From assembly GCF_963583255.1 (NCBI RefSeq), contig NC_084815.1:3847056-3911055 (forward strand): 64,000 nucleotides of DNA, read 5' to 3'. The position numbers and the translations under genes are program-made. Of the stretch, positions 48,901 through 60,800 are shown piece after piece. The notes beneath the pieces are model-generated. The model was not told the origin of the DNA, did no database searches, and worked only from the letters and a program-made list of their open reading frames with translations. Each line of letters begins with the position of its first letter. Position 1 is the first letter of the stretch. Origin of the DNA: Pyrus communis (taxonomy: Eukaryota; Streptophyta; Magnoliopsida; Rosales; Rosaceae).

Positions 48901-49536
48901 TTTGCAAGATAGATCCTAGGTAGCGAAAGCTGTCGCTCTTTGGTACTTCATGATCTCCAATCCTCACCCCTAACTCATTTGAGCCTCCGTTTGCACTAAA
49001 CTTGCACTCCATATACTCTGTCTTTGATCGACTTAGGTGAAGACCTTTAGATTCCAACACTTATCTCCAAAAGTTAAAAAAAATTAAAAAAATAAATAAA
49101 TAAAGTGAAGTTAGGAAATATCACAGTTATTTTGAAAACCAGAGTAAAATCATACATGTAGCAGAAACAGAAAAATTGACATTGTTGGATACTTTTATTT
49201 TTAAGTAAACCTACACGGTTCCCATGCTGTTGAATGAAACCTGCAGGCATTTCAGTGATCTTACTGACGTATGAATGAAACAATGCAGCTTATTTGGGAT
49301 AGTTGGGGTGACCGATAAATGCTTGGAGGCCCTTTCACTGACCTGCTCAAACACACTTACAACTCTAGATGTTAATGGATGTATTGGAATTAAGGTTAGT
49401 TTGTATTTGGTAGAACTTTTAGTTGCTAAAACTTTGACCAATTGTTCTAATTGTATTAATATTCTTGTAGAAACGGAGCCGTGATGAATTGCTTCAGATG
49501 TTTCCAAAGTTACGGTGCTTCAAAGTGCACAGCTAA
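42967..49536 (+). CDS. F-box-like leucine-rich-repeat protein (RNI superfamily)
   Basis: Twelve exons: 42967-43140, 43274-43333, 43674-43757, 44693-44823, 44913-44988, 45274-45344, 47553-47639, 47718-47790, 47881-47948, 48040-48108, 49289-49394 and 49471-49536. All phases match, giving 354 aa (about 353 for Arabidopsis At3g58530). Residues about 15-60 form a short F-box-like helix set ([19 protein letters not shown]..). About nine cysteine-containing LRRs follow ([53 protein letters not shown]), and the end is [12 protein letters not shown]. The family probably serves as an SCF ubiquitin-ligase adaptor; the substrate is unknown. Introns carry a MITE (intron 3), a 41-bp LINE/SINE tail and a 1.86-kb solo LTR (intron 6), and a LINE fragment (intron 10), yet every exon and splice site is intact. 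Confidence 0.94.
44222..44342. mobile_element. 121-bp hAT-type MITE, copy 2, in F-box/LRR intron 3
   Basis: It has the same length and ends (GGGAATTGTTATTGGCACTC.., reverse end GGGAAGTGTTATTGGCACTC) as the copy at 30570-30690, in the opposite orientation. A perfect 8-bp duplication ATCAACAA flanks it (44214-44221 and 44343-44350). Confidence 0.93.
45430..45470 (+). mobile_element. 41-bp LINE/SINE 3'-tail insertion
   Basis: The insert ends AGTGGGATAAGGCTTTG followed by (TTG)n and is bounded by an 11-bp perfect duplication TATGTGTCACA (45419-45429 and 45471-45481). The tail matches the 3' end of the LINE fragment at 48428-49077 (AGTGGGAAAAGGCTTTG then TTG repeats), so it was probably made by the same target-primed reverse transcription machinery and stopped after about 40 nt. 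Confidence 0.85.
45596..47450 (+). mobile_element. Solo LTR, family A, copy 3, in F-box/LRR intron 6
   Basis: It starts TGATAGGAGCATATTTATG and ends TTTCGCATCA. A perfect 5-bp duplication ATACA flanks it (45591-45595 and 47451-47455). 1,855 bp, same orientation as the host gene. It contains a tandem array at about 45896-46110 not present in the other two copies. It lies between exons 45274-45344 and 47553-47639. A cryptic promoter or poly(A) signal in the LTR could affect the host transcript; that is inference. Confidence 0.93.
45896..46110. repeat. Tandem array of 20-21-bp units inside solo LTR copy 3
   Basis: About ten units of the type CTTGTCACTAGCCGTCCTAG, in two alternating variants (TCACTAG / TCTCCTAG), lie in the U3-like part of the LTR. 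This copy-specific expansion explains part of the length difference between family-A copies. Confidence 0.9.
48428..49077 (-). mobile_element. 5'-truncated LINE (L1-type reverse transcriptase tail)
   Basis: On the minus strand the frame from about 49060 to 48674 reads the end of a plant LINE reverse transcriptase: [64 protein letters not shown]. It continues with frame damage to a 3' end of AGTGGGAAAAGGCTTTG plus TTG repeats at about 48428. It is dead by 5' truncation. It lies in intron 10 of the F-box/LRR gene, antisense to it. I see no target duplication. Confidence 0.88.
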
Positions 49537-52459
49537 TGCTCTGAAAACTTGCAGATGAACAGGTTCGGTTTCCTGTCCATTAAGTGGCTTTAGTAGATAA
49601 TAAATGGCAATCTGTAGAAAGGAATTTGGTTCTTGAAGCTCCATATGGGTTACTTAATACAAACTTTAAAAAGACAGGAATGATAATCGGGTTTCCGATT
49701 GCTGCCATCTTTCTTTCATATTCCAATCCTTATATGCTAGTGACTCTTCCTAGATTGTGAGTATGAGGATATGGTTTGGTAAATAAGGAAGTCGGTTCAC
49801 CAATGTTTCGGGGCAGTCCTCATCAGTTCAAGTTTTAGTGAAATGCTTATGTGCACTGACTTGTACTACATTAGTCGTGTTGGTTTGAATGAATATGTTG
49901 CATTTGTCTTTATGATTAAGTTATATAACCATTTAAACATCCTTGCCCATTGCCTTTTGTATGTTTTTCAGGATTAATCTCCGGGGTCATTGATAATAAA
50001 TCGAAGGAGATGCAAGGGTGGGTGCAGTGCAGACTTGCGGTATTTCGTGCAGCTCGACTACTGTCATCTTCAGTGTATCTCAACTTAGGAATGTTACGGG
50101 TCTGCGTCACACTAATTGAGCTGTGGTTGGAATGGTGCAATGTGCATCACATTATAATTCATGTTAAGATTGTTTATCTGGGTGACAGAAACCAAATGAG
50201 GTTTGATTAAAGTACCCCCAGATATTTTGTTAGGTTCGTAGCCAAGGCAAGCCAGTCACTTTACACAGATAAAAGTACGTTTTTTAGCTGAGACATGGTC
50301 ATTGTTTCTCTTATCTTTTCATGTCTTTCTATTCTCGTCTCTTTTTTTTATTCTCCCTTAGACGAATACAATTTTAAATTTTTACGGTGTTTTAAAGTAT
50401 TCAAACTTATATGCAAGAGAGTTGTAACAGTGTTTGATCGTGGCCGGCCTGCATTGTTGTCGGCCGGAGGTTCGCTTATTGCAGGCACGGCATTGATTTC
50501 AATTCTAGGGTTGTGCCTGCATCATGTACTCTTACTCTCGTCTCGAGTTGTGCCCTTCCTCAATCGTGAGAAACAATTTGGCCCATGGGACATTCCATGT
50601 ACTCGAGAAAGTGTCAATTTTGCGTGTTTAAATATCATCACTCTCAATTTCATGTTGCTTTATCTATCAATTTTTGGAGAAATTTTTATATGCTCGAAAA
50701 ACAAAATGATACACCATGTCATAAAAATAAATGAAGTGTTGCTTTTCAAGTGTCCTCGAGTCCCTTCATTTGTCTAACATAAGTAAATTGTAATAATGAT
50801 CGCTTAACTTTTAACTCAATTGGAGCAATAGTCTATCAACTAAAAATTCATTACCATTGGTCTCTCAACGCATTAAAACATGCAGCTACGGTCCATCAAC
50901 TAAAAATAAAAAACCATTGGTCCTTCAATTTTAATTCAACTGGATAAATGATCCCTTCACTTTAACCCAATTGGAGCAATGATCCTTCAATTTTAACCTA
51001 GTTGCAGCAATGTTCCTTCCAATATAACTCATTTTAACAAAATTCTAACGAAATTAACGAGAATAGCCATAACGCCACGTTTTGATGAATTGAGAGACCT
51101 CAATTGTAGCAATGATTATTTCAACATAGTTTATTTTGACAGAATTCTAGCAAAGTTGAAAAAAACCATAGCTACACATTTTCATGATTTAAGCAAAGTT
51201 GATGAAAAGAACCTTTGCTCCAATTTGATTAAAATTGAAAGACAATTGCTACAATTTACTCCTAATATAATGACTTGATGTACCACCTCGTGTTCCAAAG
51301 ACATCTAAAGATCTCTCTAACTTTTGAGCCCATATCCGAGGCAGCAGTTACGCCCATTCTTTTAGAACAAAATTCAAGTCCGGATGAACATTCATATTCC
51401 CTCCGAGGATGCCAGAAGTGATAAAACAAAATTAAAAAACCAATCAACTACGCGGGCATTTCGATTGACGATTAGTTTGTGTTTTTCTTCCACATTTCAG
51501 ACTACAACTGCCAATGTTTTGAATAACTGAAATTTTTTTCCTTCCAACATTCATCCCCGAGAAGAAACGAAAAAAGAACGAGTAACCCTCACACATGTAT
51601 AAAACCATTTATGCTGATATGGAAAACCAAATGCACTCAGTGGCAAACAAGATGAGCTACTTCAATAGAAAGACGGAACCCGAAAAGGAAAAAAACATCA
51701 AAAACTTATTCCTCATCCTGTGTTTCCTTACCGAAAATTAAACGGATCCACAGGTGCACGGGAGAACCCAAGGTATAAAAGAGAAAAGAAGCAAGCAATT
51801 GCAGGCCTACTAACCACATGCCTTTCAGGGATTAGGCAAAAAACGATATCGGAATTGAGCAGGGATCATAATAGCTTTTCTATAAAGACAAAGGTGGCAT
51901 AATACAAAGCAGATCATAAGCAAGGATCCCGCAAGGAGATACCTGGAAAGAACTTTGGGGCATGATCTACCATTCTTACAATAACTTAACTCAATCCAAC
52001 AGCTTCTTTCAGCCTTTTTCATGGATGCCTCCGGAGCTCTCTCCTACAAGCATCGAGGTTGCCATCAACACAAAAACCACATAAGTGGAGCCATACAACA
52101 ACACACACACGCGCAACACAGGCGTTTATGCATTCATTATTTATAAGAGAACACAAGAAACGACAATGTTTGATATTTCAAATTGAGAGGTTTTCTTGAA
52201 GTAGAAAGCGTTACTCTTAGCCCTGAACCAACTAAGCGGATGTCACACCATCAACCTTAGTGATACAATCATATTTAGTCACACTGGATGTACTTCATTA
52301 GTGTACCTGATCTTCCTCCCCCTAATGCCAAAATCTTCCTAAATTGATCTCTGAGAAAATGACTAGAAAATGAAAACAAAAAAGAAAGAAACAAAAACAA
52401 ATGAAGCCCAACAAACAAGAATATAAAACAACAAAGATTTGAAAGACTACCTGAATGTG
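49537..52459. other. Convergent intergenic region (F-box/LRR gene / CCR4)
   Basis: About 2.9 kb with the F-box/LRR 3' UTR on the left and the CCR4 3' UTR on the right. A degenerate tandem repeat at about 50790-51070 repeats phrases like CAATTGGAGCAATGATCCTTCAA, on the order of 50-60 bp. Short frames at 49950-50210 and 50295-50777 lack recognisable domains. No confident gene. Confidence 0.5.
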
Positions 52460-55400
52460 TCAACGTCTAACTCTAGGCTTGCAGCGAAACTCGGCTAAAA
52501 GTGCAATATGATCTGATGACCACTCTGGAGAAGGAAGGGCTGTGTCTTTCCTTAAGCTTTCCTCATCCAAGAGTTCCAACAAGGACTCCACCGTTAAGGA
52601 GTCAGCTGCAATCACATGTTAACTTTATGAATAATGGTCTATCACAGTGAGGCATCAAAATGAACAGATCAAACAAATTTGTAATCCATAAACTTACCGG
52701 TGTAGAATATGTAATCTAGGGTACCAATGAAATCTCTAGTGCAATTTGTAAATAATGGCTCATTTGTGGTGGGATCCATTCTCCTTCTCTGCTGCTCCAT
52801 CCCAAGACCAACTCCCAATCTTGCGAATGATGAATATGCACTAACCTGTGAGTTGCAATAGTAATTCAGATCAACACAAGCCCTATAACCCAAAAACACG
52901 CATATTCCACAATCCCAACAATAACAACAAAAAGATGATCAAGAAGCCAGTACAATAGAAAGCATGTATTACCAGTGGTAGCTGATGTATCAGCTTGCTG
53001 AGAGGGCGCAGTATATTAAGAGGATCCACTTGTAAATCTGTATGCGATGGATCTACCTTTCCCATAGCCAGAAGTGTATGAGGAGCGCTGCAACAAAGTT
53101 CAGCAGTACCTTAAGCAAGCAACATACCAGTAATAAATTCTCGAATCCAATTAAAAATCATCAGTAACAATCAACAGACCTTCCAGGAACTGAATTAAAA
53201 TCCCCACACACCAGCATCGGGATATCTGCACTGGCAGCTATTTTCTCTAGTCCTTTTAAAAGAGTGTGAACCTGATAAGAAACACAAGAAAACACAATAT
53301 TAGGAACAGCTTTTATGACAGTAGGCGTAAGGGCATGATTAGTTTAACAAATCTCACTGCACACTTTCGGAATGCCATTTTATAAATGATCAAAACCATA
53401 CACTACTGTATGGAAGAACCAAAAATACAAGTTACCTGCCAGAGTTTGACATCCTTCAGATCTTGGTGGACATTTACATGCGTATTTGCCTGTATTCCAT
53501 ACCATCAGAAAAACGTGTTACAAGATGCCTTGAAAGATGCCCGTGCATTGAAATTGGGGCAGTTGAAAAGATTACAAATCCCAAAGAGTACAACAAATTC
53601 AACTTACAAGACCATTCAAATATTACAAGTACAAAAACACAACATGCATGTCCTACCACACAAAGAAGTTGCCGTTTCCCAGGATTATCAGCTCCCTGAT
53701 TGCTGAATTTTGCTTCCAGAACCACTATGAGCGCAACATTATCCTACACACACATTGAGATCCAGGCATGAGCTTCTTAGAACAAGATCAATTTAAAAAG
53801 ATCAGGTTCAGCACTAAAATCCATAAATATCAAGCCCACCTTAACTAATCGATTTAAAGCACTTTTCTTCTGATTACTTGGAATCATTGCATCAGTCAAT
53901 GACTGAGCAGCCTTATTAAATTCAACCTGTATAAACACAAATTGCTTCAGACTAAGAACGAAATAAAACATATATATATAATGCACTGTTATATCTTGCA
54001 CTCTCCCAACCTCATATTTTTTGACATGTGAAAATCTGTCTCTACGGAAAAATGTTGCACAACCATCTATTGTTTGTGTGTTTCCATTGTAAACCTGAAG
54101 CCAAAGAACGTAAATTAAAGGCCAAAAGAATTTCAAAAGCCATGAACATAAGTCATATGAAGTTTATTCAAGCTATAATATGTATAAAGGATGAGCTAAG
54201 AGACCTCATTTGTTTTTCTCTTATATAGTGCTTGATAACCATGTTTGTCCAGCTCGGGGGCAAAAAATTCCTCAAAATGATCACTTTGAACCTGAGAGGG
54301 ACAATGATCAGTTCGAACAACACAAAATGCATATAGCGCTTTCATAACTTACACTGAAATGGACAAGCTCTTTATGACATGTAGCATTCACTAATTCCAC
54401 ATATCTAGTTCAATAATAACCTAATCTTCATGAATCCAAGAAAATTTTCTTGAAGATATCAAGACATTCAAGTAATGCTCTACTTATCAATATCAAAATT
54501 ATTAAAAAGGAAGTTCGTGAAAAGAACTGATCAAGCATGAATGTATACCTCCTGAAGACAAACAATATCTGCGCGATAGCCAACAATTTCCCGCAGCAAA
54601 TTTTGCCTGCGGTAGGGCCACGAAAGTGCCCATGAAGGGCAGTAACTGTATGATTCACTAGTGGCATACACATCAGACAAAATGTTGTATGAAAGCACAG
54701 TAAAAGTTCCAGAAGATGAAATACGGCCATCTGAATCTAAATGCCCCATGACGTCAACTCCATTGACAGGAACCAGACGCCGTGGACTGGGAGAGGGTGC
54801 TGGAATGACACGGGAAGTTAATATGGTATTGACATGTCCCACAGGTACTTTTGATTCAGCATCAACTACAACGCATTCAAACTTAAGAACATGCCCAATA
54901 TCATCAGCGGTTGGTGTATACGTTTTAGAGCGGCCCACTTCAAACCATGTTTCACCACCACTCCTTTGTGTAACAGCTGCAGGATATAAAGGTGCTGAAC
55001 CATTCGTCAAACTCGTGCTTGACATGGAACCAGATAAGCTAGTGTTAAGGACTCCAGATCCAGAGCTATTGAAGCGTCCAAACACCTCTTCTTCCTCATT
55101 TCCATTTTCATTTACAGCACTAGCAGCACGGTCATGCAAAACACGGTGATGCTGCCATGCATCTGAGAAGCACTTAGGTGAACAATGGTAACTTTTGGCA
55201 ACAGGTATTTTGGCCTTAACACAACCTAGACACTGCAATGTGGCTTGCTCAGATGGATGTACACTACAGATAGCAACTTTTTTATCACTTTGTACGCGAT
55301 ACCTGCAACCAAGATCAAGAATGGGGCAACATAAATCACTGAAACCGTCATTAAACCAAAAAATAAAAGATTTAATCCATATTAAAGATGTTTATTTTAA

Positions 55401-57483
55401 AGAAAGATTTATCAATATTTAATCAATCTGAAGCCTCAACATCAATCAGCTTGCTGAATTTACTAGTTCCCTAGCTTACCTCACTCTACATATGGAAACA
55501 ATGTTGAAGATCAATTATGTATTTAAGAAGGATAAAAATTTGTCAACTGATTCATGTTGGAACCTAAGCATCCTCTAACCAAATTCGATGCGCTAAAGTG
55601 GCATAGACATGTAAAATCCAACACTAAATACTAATTATCATCAATTTTTGAATAAGAAAGAAGGGACGTCATGCCAAGATCTTGTCAATATGTGCCTGGT
55701 AAACAGATAAATATGCTGACCCGAATCAATTATCATCATCATATGTGCTATCAGGTGCAAATTAAGCACCCAATATTTTGTCATTGAATGATAGAATCTC
55801 ATCACGTTAATTGCATAACACAAAGCTCAAAGGAGTAGGCGACATTATTTCTCCCCACATGACCGGAAAATAAAATTTAGGGCATCCTCTAACACGACTA
55901 ACTGCCGACACTAAAATAAAAGCTTTAAAAATATCCTCTAGTTGGTTTATAACACAAAACAGCACAACTGATGAATAAGAATTTAGGTCAACTGCACATC
56001 AAAGGGAGAGTGAAACAAGGGTTCCTTCGTAAAATAATCTATCGTATTGGCCCATTGGAAAAATATCCCCTTTTTATATAACAAACTTAGAAGATTAACC
56101 TGCTTTGGACTTGAAAGGACAAAAATGGGGTCAATATATGAATCAAGATGTGGATTGAGATCTCGAATATCTACACTGCAATCTCAGCCCACATCTTAAC
56201 TTGATCTTGATTGTGAATCGGCCCCAACGTCACCTAAAACAGGTTAGTTTTAAATTTTATTTTTTTAAAGGTTAGTTCTCTAATGGGACCAATGCAAACT
56301 GGCTATGATTGAAAAAACCCAAAAATATATACAGAAAGATAATTAAAAGTTAGTCAAAATTCAGTCAGGTTTTTTCTCTTTCTTTCTTTCTTTCGTTCTT
56401 TTTCCTTTTTTTTTTCTTTTTTTTTTGGGGGGGAATAAAAGAATGGAAAAAAGAAATTGCAAATTCTGGACGTCGGTGCAAAGGTAAGTGTGATACCGGT
56501 GGAGGATAAGTATCCATAAGTGGAGCTATAAGCTGCAGCCTGGCTACTAGTTTTCACCACAAGCTCAGAAGCAGAATAAATGCTTTAATATATTTCTAAT
56601 ACATACCATTGGGCGCTCCAAACACACGTGTATTACCAAAAAAAAAAAAAATTAGTAGTAATGCAAACTGGATTTCCAAACTGGTATCAACAATTTGATG
56701 TTTATCAGTGCTACAGTAGTTGCAGCATTCATAACTCTCCTATTAATTCTTACTATAACAAACTATTCTAGACTTGTAAACTCTAACTCGAAACCCAATT
56801 TGGCCCAGTTGTAATTTACCAAATGAGCTTTGAGTCGGAGACGAATCATTTACCTTTCATTTGAAGTAAATGATGCTATTGAGATCATCAAATTTTTCTA
56901 ATTCAATTACACAATTAAAGGCAATTAGTACAGTAATACATCATCAGAGAAAAAACTACACAGAATTCAAATCCAAAAACAGAATTAAACAGTGATGAAT
57001 GTAGAACTACAAATATACAAACTTGCCAAACGATGTTATGATTAAAAAAAAAAAAAAAAAAAAAAAAACACACACCAAAAGATACAATACATGAACACAT
57101 TACACTAAGATTCAACACACCTAGAACCTTTTCCCTATAGACTATAATAAAGCTACAACCTTTGCTAAAACCCACGTAACAACACTACCAAACAAACCAA
57201 CCCAGAAGCCCCAAATATGCTCAAAGCCCCCAAGATACCAGAAAGTGAAAAATCCCGAAAACCAAATGAAGCAAACAAAAAATGAAAAACAAAAACTGAA
57301 ATTGATCGGGGAAATTGTCACTTACCACTTGTACCTCAAGAAGTGGCCATCAAGAGGGGCTGACTCCGGCACATCGTCTGTCGTGACATTCTTGTCAGGC
57401 CGGCGCAGGAGCACGTATGGCGTGAGCTCGCAGCCTACAATGGGAATATCCGAAGGGAGGTGCACGCGTAGCACGCTCAGCAT
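52460..57483 (-). CDS. CCR4-1/CCR4-2-like: CCR4 deadenylase (carbon catabolite repressor protein 4 homolog 1/2)
   Basis: Eleven exons, transcript order: 57483-57326, 55302-54549, 54291-54205, 54094-54011, 53926-53840, 53743-53657, 53489-53436, 53271-53180, 53087-52973, 52845-52698 and 52605-52460. Total 603 aa (about 602 for Arabidopsis CCR4a). The N-terminal third has a Cys/His zinc-finger-like block (CSVHP..LQCLGC..YHCSPKCFSDAWQHH) typical of plant CCR4 in place of the yeast LRR. The EEP nuclease domain shows LSYNILSDVYA, IVCLQE (catalytic Glu), LVCGDFNSVPG (Asp/Asn) and WSSDHIALLAEF (Asp/His). It removes mRNA poly(A) tails with CAF1 in the CCR4-NOT complex, in P-bodies and cytosol. Intron 1 is about 2 kb. 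The leader (57484-58030) is rich in GA on the plus strand. Confidence 0.96.
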
Positions 57484-58130
57484 GCTTTGTTTCCGCTTCT
57501 CACTCTAGGCAGCAGCAAAAATCTTGACAGCAACGTAACCCTATCCTACCCAATCGAGAGAAAACACACGAGCGATGGAGGCGGATACCTGGCGGATCCG
57601 CCATTTACTTGACCCGAATCCCCGCCAGCCTTGACGGAGCCGAGAACCCCAAAACCCTAAAAGAAAAAAATCAGTCCCTGAAATCGAACGCCACAGATCG
57701 TGAGCTTTGGATTGGGAAATTGTGGGGTTTCGGAGAGGGCGGAGAGGGAAAGAAAGGGTCTTCTTTTTCCTCAAGAAGTGATTTAAGTGGATCGATTGGC
57801 GGAGAGGGATCGAAGATTGTAGAGAGATACAGAGGGATAGAGAGAGAAAGTTGGGTTTCTTGAGAGAGAAAGAGGGAGAGGGGAAGAAGGGGATCGATAA
57901 TTAGGGTTTTACAGAGGAAGTGAAAGTAATCTTGTTTGCCTCCAACTCCATTTCCTGAATTGAGAGAGACAGAGCGAAGAGAGGGATAGAGAGGAGGGAG
58001 GTGGCTCTGGCTCTCGTCTTTTATACCGTACAAGTCTCTCTACGACTTTCGCATTGGTTTTGGTTTCTCTCCCAATTTTGTTTTTGTTTTTGTTTTTGTT
58101 TTTTTTTTTTTTTTTTTTTTTTGAGCGTGT
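57484..58130 (-). promoter_or_regulatory. CCR4 5' leader and promoter region
   Basis: GA-rich on the plus strand, so CT-rich on the CCR4 sense strand, like many plant leaders. A T-rich tract (TTTTTG repeats and a 22-T run) at about 58075-58122 marks the outer edge. The overlapping open frames here on both strands look like composition artefacts. Confidence 0.5.
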
Positions 58131-58712
58131 GATTGTTTTCGTTTGGTGTTTTTTGCCCCTCCGCCCTTCTGGGTTTCGGATTTGGTTTCAAGAAGTTTCC
58201 AACTTTTGACTGGCTTAATAGTTGGTCGGTTACATGATGCGACGATTAATAATTAGATATATTAGTTTAATAGATTAAATAAAGAATATAATTATTAATT
58301 GTTGCATTTTGTGGTCTATAAAATATAATTTAATTAGATGGTATCTATATAATCGAAATAAGAATTTGTGTTTTATAATGTTCTAAAAATTCTCGTCTAG
58401 TCACTAGGTGATTGGCCACCATTCCGATTAATGCCTAAACGTTTGAAAATTTAAAAAAAGCGCCTAGACCAGCTGAGGCGCCCGCTTAGACTGCTTAGGT
58501 ACCCGCCCAGACTCGTCTAGACACCTGTTTAGGTTGCGACTCACTTAGATAAAAAATAGATAACTTTCAATTTGCATTTAATTTTTTTCAATAAATTGTA
58601 AGAGACTTATTGAATACTTAAATGAGCACACACTATATACTTGTTCCCTATGTTTTCATTATGTTCCAATACTTCATAATACATATATCATTCTATTTTG
58701 TAGTTTATGATG

Positions 58713-58754
<42 letters not shown>

Positions 58755-59660
58755 GTATAAACATATACTTATTTACACGAAATATAATGGATTTACTTAA
58801 ATCCGCCTAGTCTACCTAGACACCTGCCTAGCTACCTAAGCGCTCAGCCCTAACATGTCGGCCGACTAACGCCTAGCGTCTTTTAGAACTTTTATTTATA
58901 AATGGATTTATTCGATGAATTTTTAAAGTTGGGAGCCAAATAATTGGAAATTGGGAGAGAGCAATTAGAATTCCTATTCATGATGATTTTAGCTTATTTT
59001 ATATTTGTTTATCTAATTTTGTTGGAATTTTCAATTATGTTGTGAATTGACATATTCTTAAGGTAAATTATATTTTAACACTTAACAAACACATACCTCA
59101 TTTTTTTTAATTATTGCAAATGTTATACATCAATTTATGAATTCGATGCAATATCAGATCTCTGTTAATTAATATGTTAATTTACCACTAAATGATGTGT
59201 CAAATGTGATCCCATATTTTTACTGATGTAATGTCAAATTGAGGTCACGGACAAATAACCAATTAAAATTATATGAAAGTATGAAATGGTATGGCAGGGT
59301 AGCAATGGGTTTTGTGATTCAGTGCAGCGGCGCAACGGGTTAGGGAAGCTAATGTTAGGTCTTTTGAAATTAATATAAGATTGTATTATATTTTCATAAT
59401 TTTAATTTGTTGTTTGTTCATGTGGCACAATCTTGACATAACATCAGAAAAAATATGAGACTCACAGTTGACACATCATCATTTTATGATCAAATTAACG
59501 GATTGACTAACGGAGGTTTAACATTGTAACAAATTCGTAAGTTAATGTATAACATTGTAATGTTCAAAAAATAAGATATGAGTTTGTTACCCAAAATTGA
59601 GGATGCAAAACATAATTTACCCTTCTTGATGCCATCTCATTGGTAGTGAATATTTTGCGT
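58131..59660. other. AT-rich intergenic sequence with one MITE
   Basis: Apart from the MITE at 58380-58889, nothing recognisable: no conserved frame and no RNA gene. Confidence 0.5.
58380..58889. mobile_element. MITE of the GCCTAG-rich family, copy 3
   Basis: Terminal inverted repeats GTTCTAAAA/TTTTAGAAC, subterminal CGCCTAG/CTAGGCG-rich stretches at both ends, and an internal AT microsatellite (about 58717-58751). About 510 bp. Flanking 8-mers (TTTATAAT, TTTTATTT) match only partly, so a duplication is not proven. Confidence 0.75.
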
Positions 59661-59662
59661 GG

Positions 59663-60016
59663 AAGGGTTTGTTTAGTTTACAAAGGTACTAAGCATGAGC
59701 ACAAACAAGCATATTTTTCTGTCAAAGTTTCTTAGAATATGTGTTATTTTCTTAAAATATTCATCACAACCAACCTTGTTTTGCTCTTGGACTAGCGAGG
59801 CATAAGTGAAAGTGTTTTATGTACATGTGCATGCATGAAAAGGGTTTGTTTAGTTTACAAAGGTACTAAGCATGAGCACAAACAAGCATATTTTTCTGTC
59901 AAAGTTTCGTAGAATATGTGTTATTTTCTTAAAATATTCATCACAACCAACCTTGTTTTGCTCTTGGACTAGCGAGGCATAAGTGAAAGTGTTTTATGTA
60001 CATGTGCATGCATGAA
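59663..60016 (+). repeat. 177-bp tandem duplication
   Basis: Copy 1 is 59663-59839 and copy 2 is 59840-60016. They are identical by eye except for one base (TTTCTTAG versus TTTCGTAG). The last 20 or so bases (CATAAGTGAAAGTGTTTT) recur a third time at about 60019. The near-identity indicates a recent event. No coding content is seen. Confidence 0.92.
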
Positions 60017-60125
60017 GACATAAGTGAAAGTGTTTTCCCCATGTATTTTGTTTGAATTTCTGAAGTGATTGGCAAGGGAATACATCAATTGCTCGTTTCT
60101 TGGAAAGAAACTCTAGTTTTCCTTC

Positions 60126-60800
60126 ATGGATTTTGGAGTGAAGGATTTTTCTCATAGTCTGGCAAGCAGTGGAAGGATGTCTCATGAATTGATTATATAT
60201 CTCGGATCCTTCCTGTCTTCTCCAGAGATGGGCTTGAAAAGTTTTGGTGGTTTAATGGCTCCGGTGGCAAATATGGTGTCTAAAAGACCATGGAAATCTT
60301 CATTATTTCACAACAACGGTGGGCAAGCTTATCTGCCTTTATCTCTGTCTCCCCACTTAGGGCTGGTTTGGTATTGCTGTGCTTTGAAAAAAAATGCTTC
60401 TGCTATGCTGTGAGAATAAGCAGCTGTGAAATAAAGCAGCAGAGTGTTTGGTAAACTTTTTCGTAAAAGTGCTTTTGAAAAAAAAATAAAAGCAGTATTA
60501 GAGTGTTTGGTAAACTTTTATGTAAAACAAATGTGAAAAAAAGCCGGTTTTCAAAGCTGGGTTTTGCAGCTTCTTGTTTTTGGCTTTTTTTCATCCAAAA
60601 CTGTGAAAAAAAACTGAAGCTAAGTGTTTACCAAACACAAAAACAGCTCCCAGCAGCTTTTTTCAGAATCACCTCAGTACTAAATCAGGTCTTACTTTCG
60701 TGGGTTGAAGTGGCTTGTGACTTATTGTCAAGGGCCAAGGTTTTGTGTGCTTCCCTCTTTTCATTCTTCCCAGACCTTATTGTGGTTGCTTAACAGACAT
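60126..60800 (+). other. Unassigned open stretch interrupted by a MITE
   Basis: A frame from 60126 runs to the MITE at 60360 and another follows after it. I do not recognise the predicted peptide. It may be a decayed exon, but codon use and lack of splice context give no support for a live gene. Confidence 0.25.
60360..60691. mobile_element. PIF/Harbinger-like MITE
   Basis: The ends GGGCTGGTTTGGTATTGC and (reverse) GACCTGATTTAGTACTGA are imperfect inverted repeats. Flanking trinucleotides are TTA on both sides (60357-60359 and 60692-60694), the 3-bp target typical of PIF/Harbinger elements. The interior can form a long imperfect hairpin with AAGCAGC / GCAGCTT blocks. 332 bp. Confidence 0.75.

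Noticed and set aside
49950..50210. Additional small gene after the F-box/LRR gene
   Set aside because: No recognisable domain and no splice or promoter support; probably extended 3' UTR or intergenic sequence.
57541..58033. Open frames in the CCR4 leader on both strands
   Set aside because: Low-complexity GA/CT sequence upstream of the CCR4 start; no domain.
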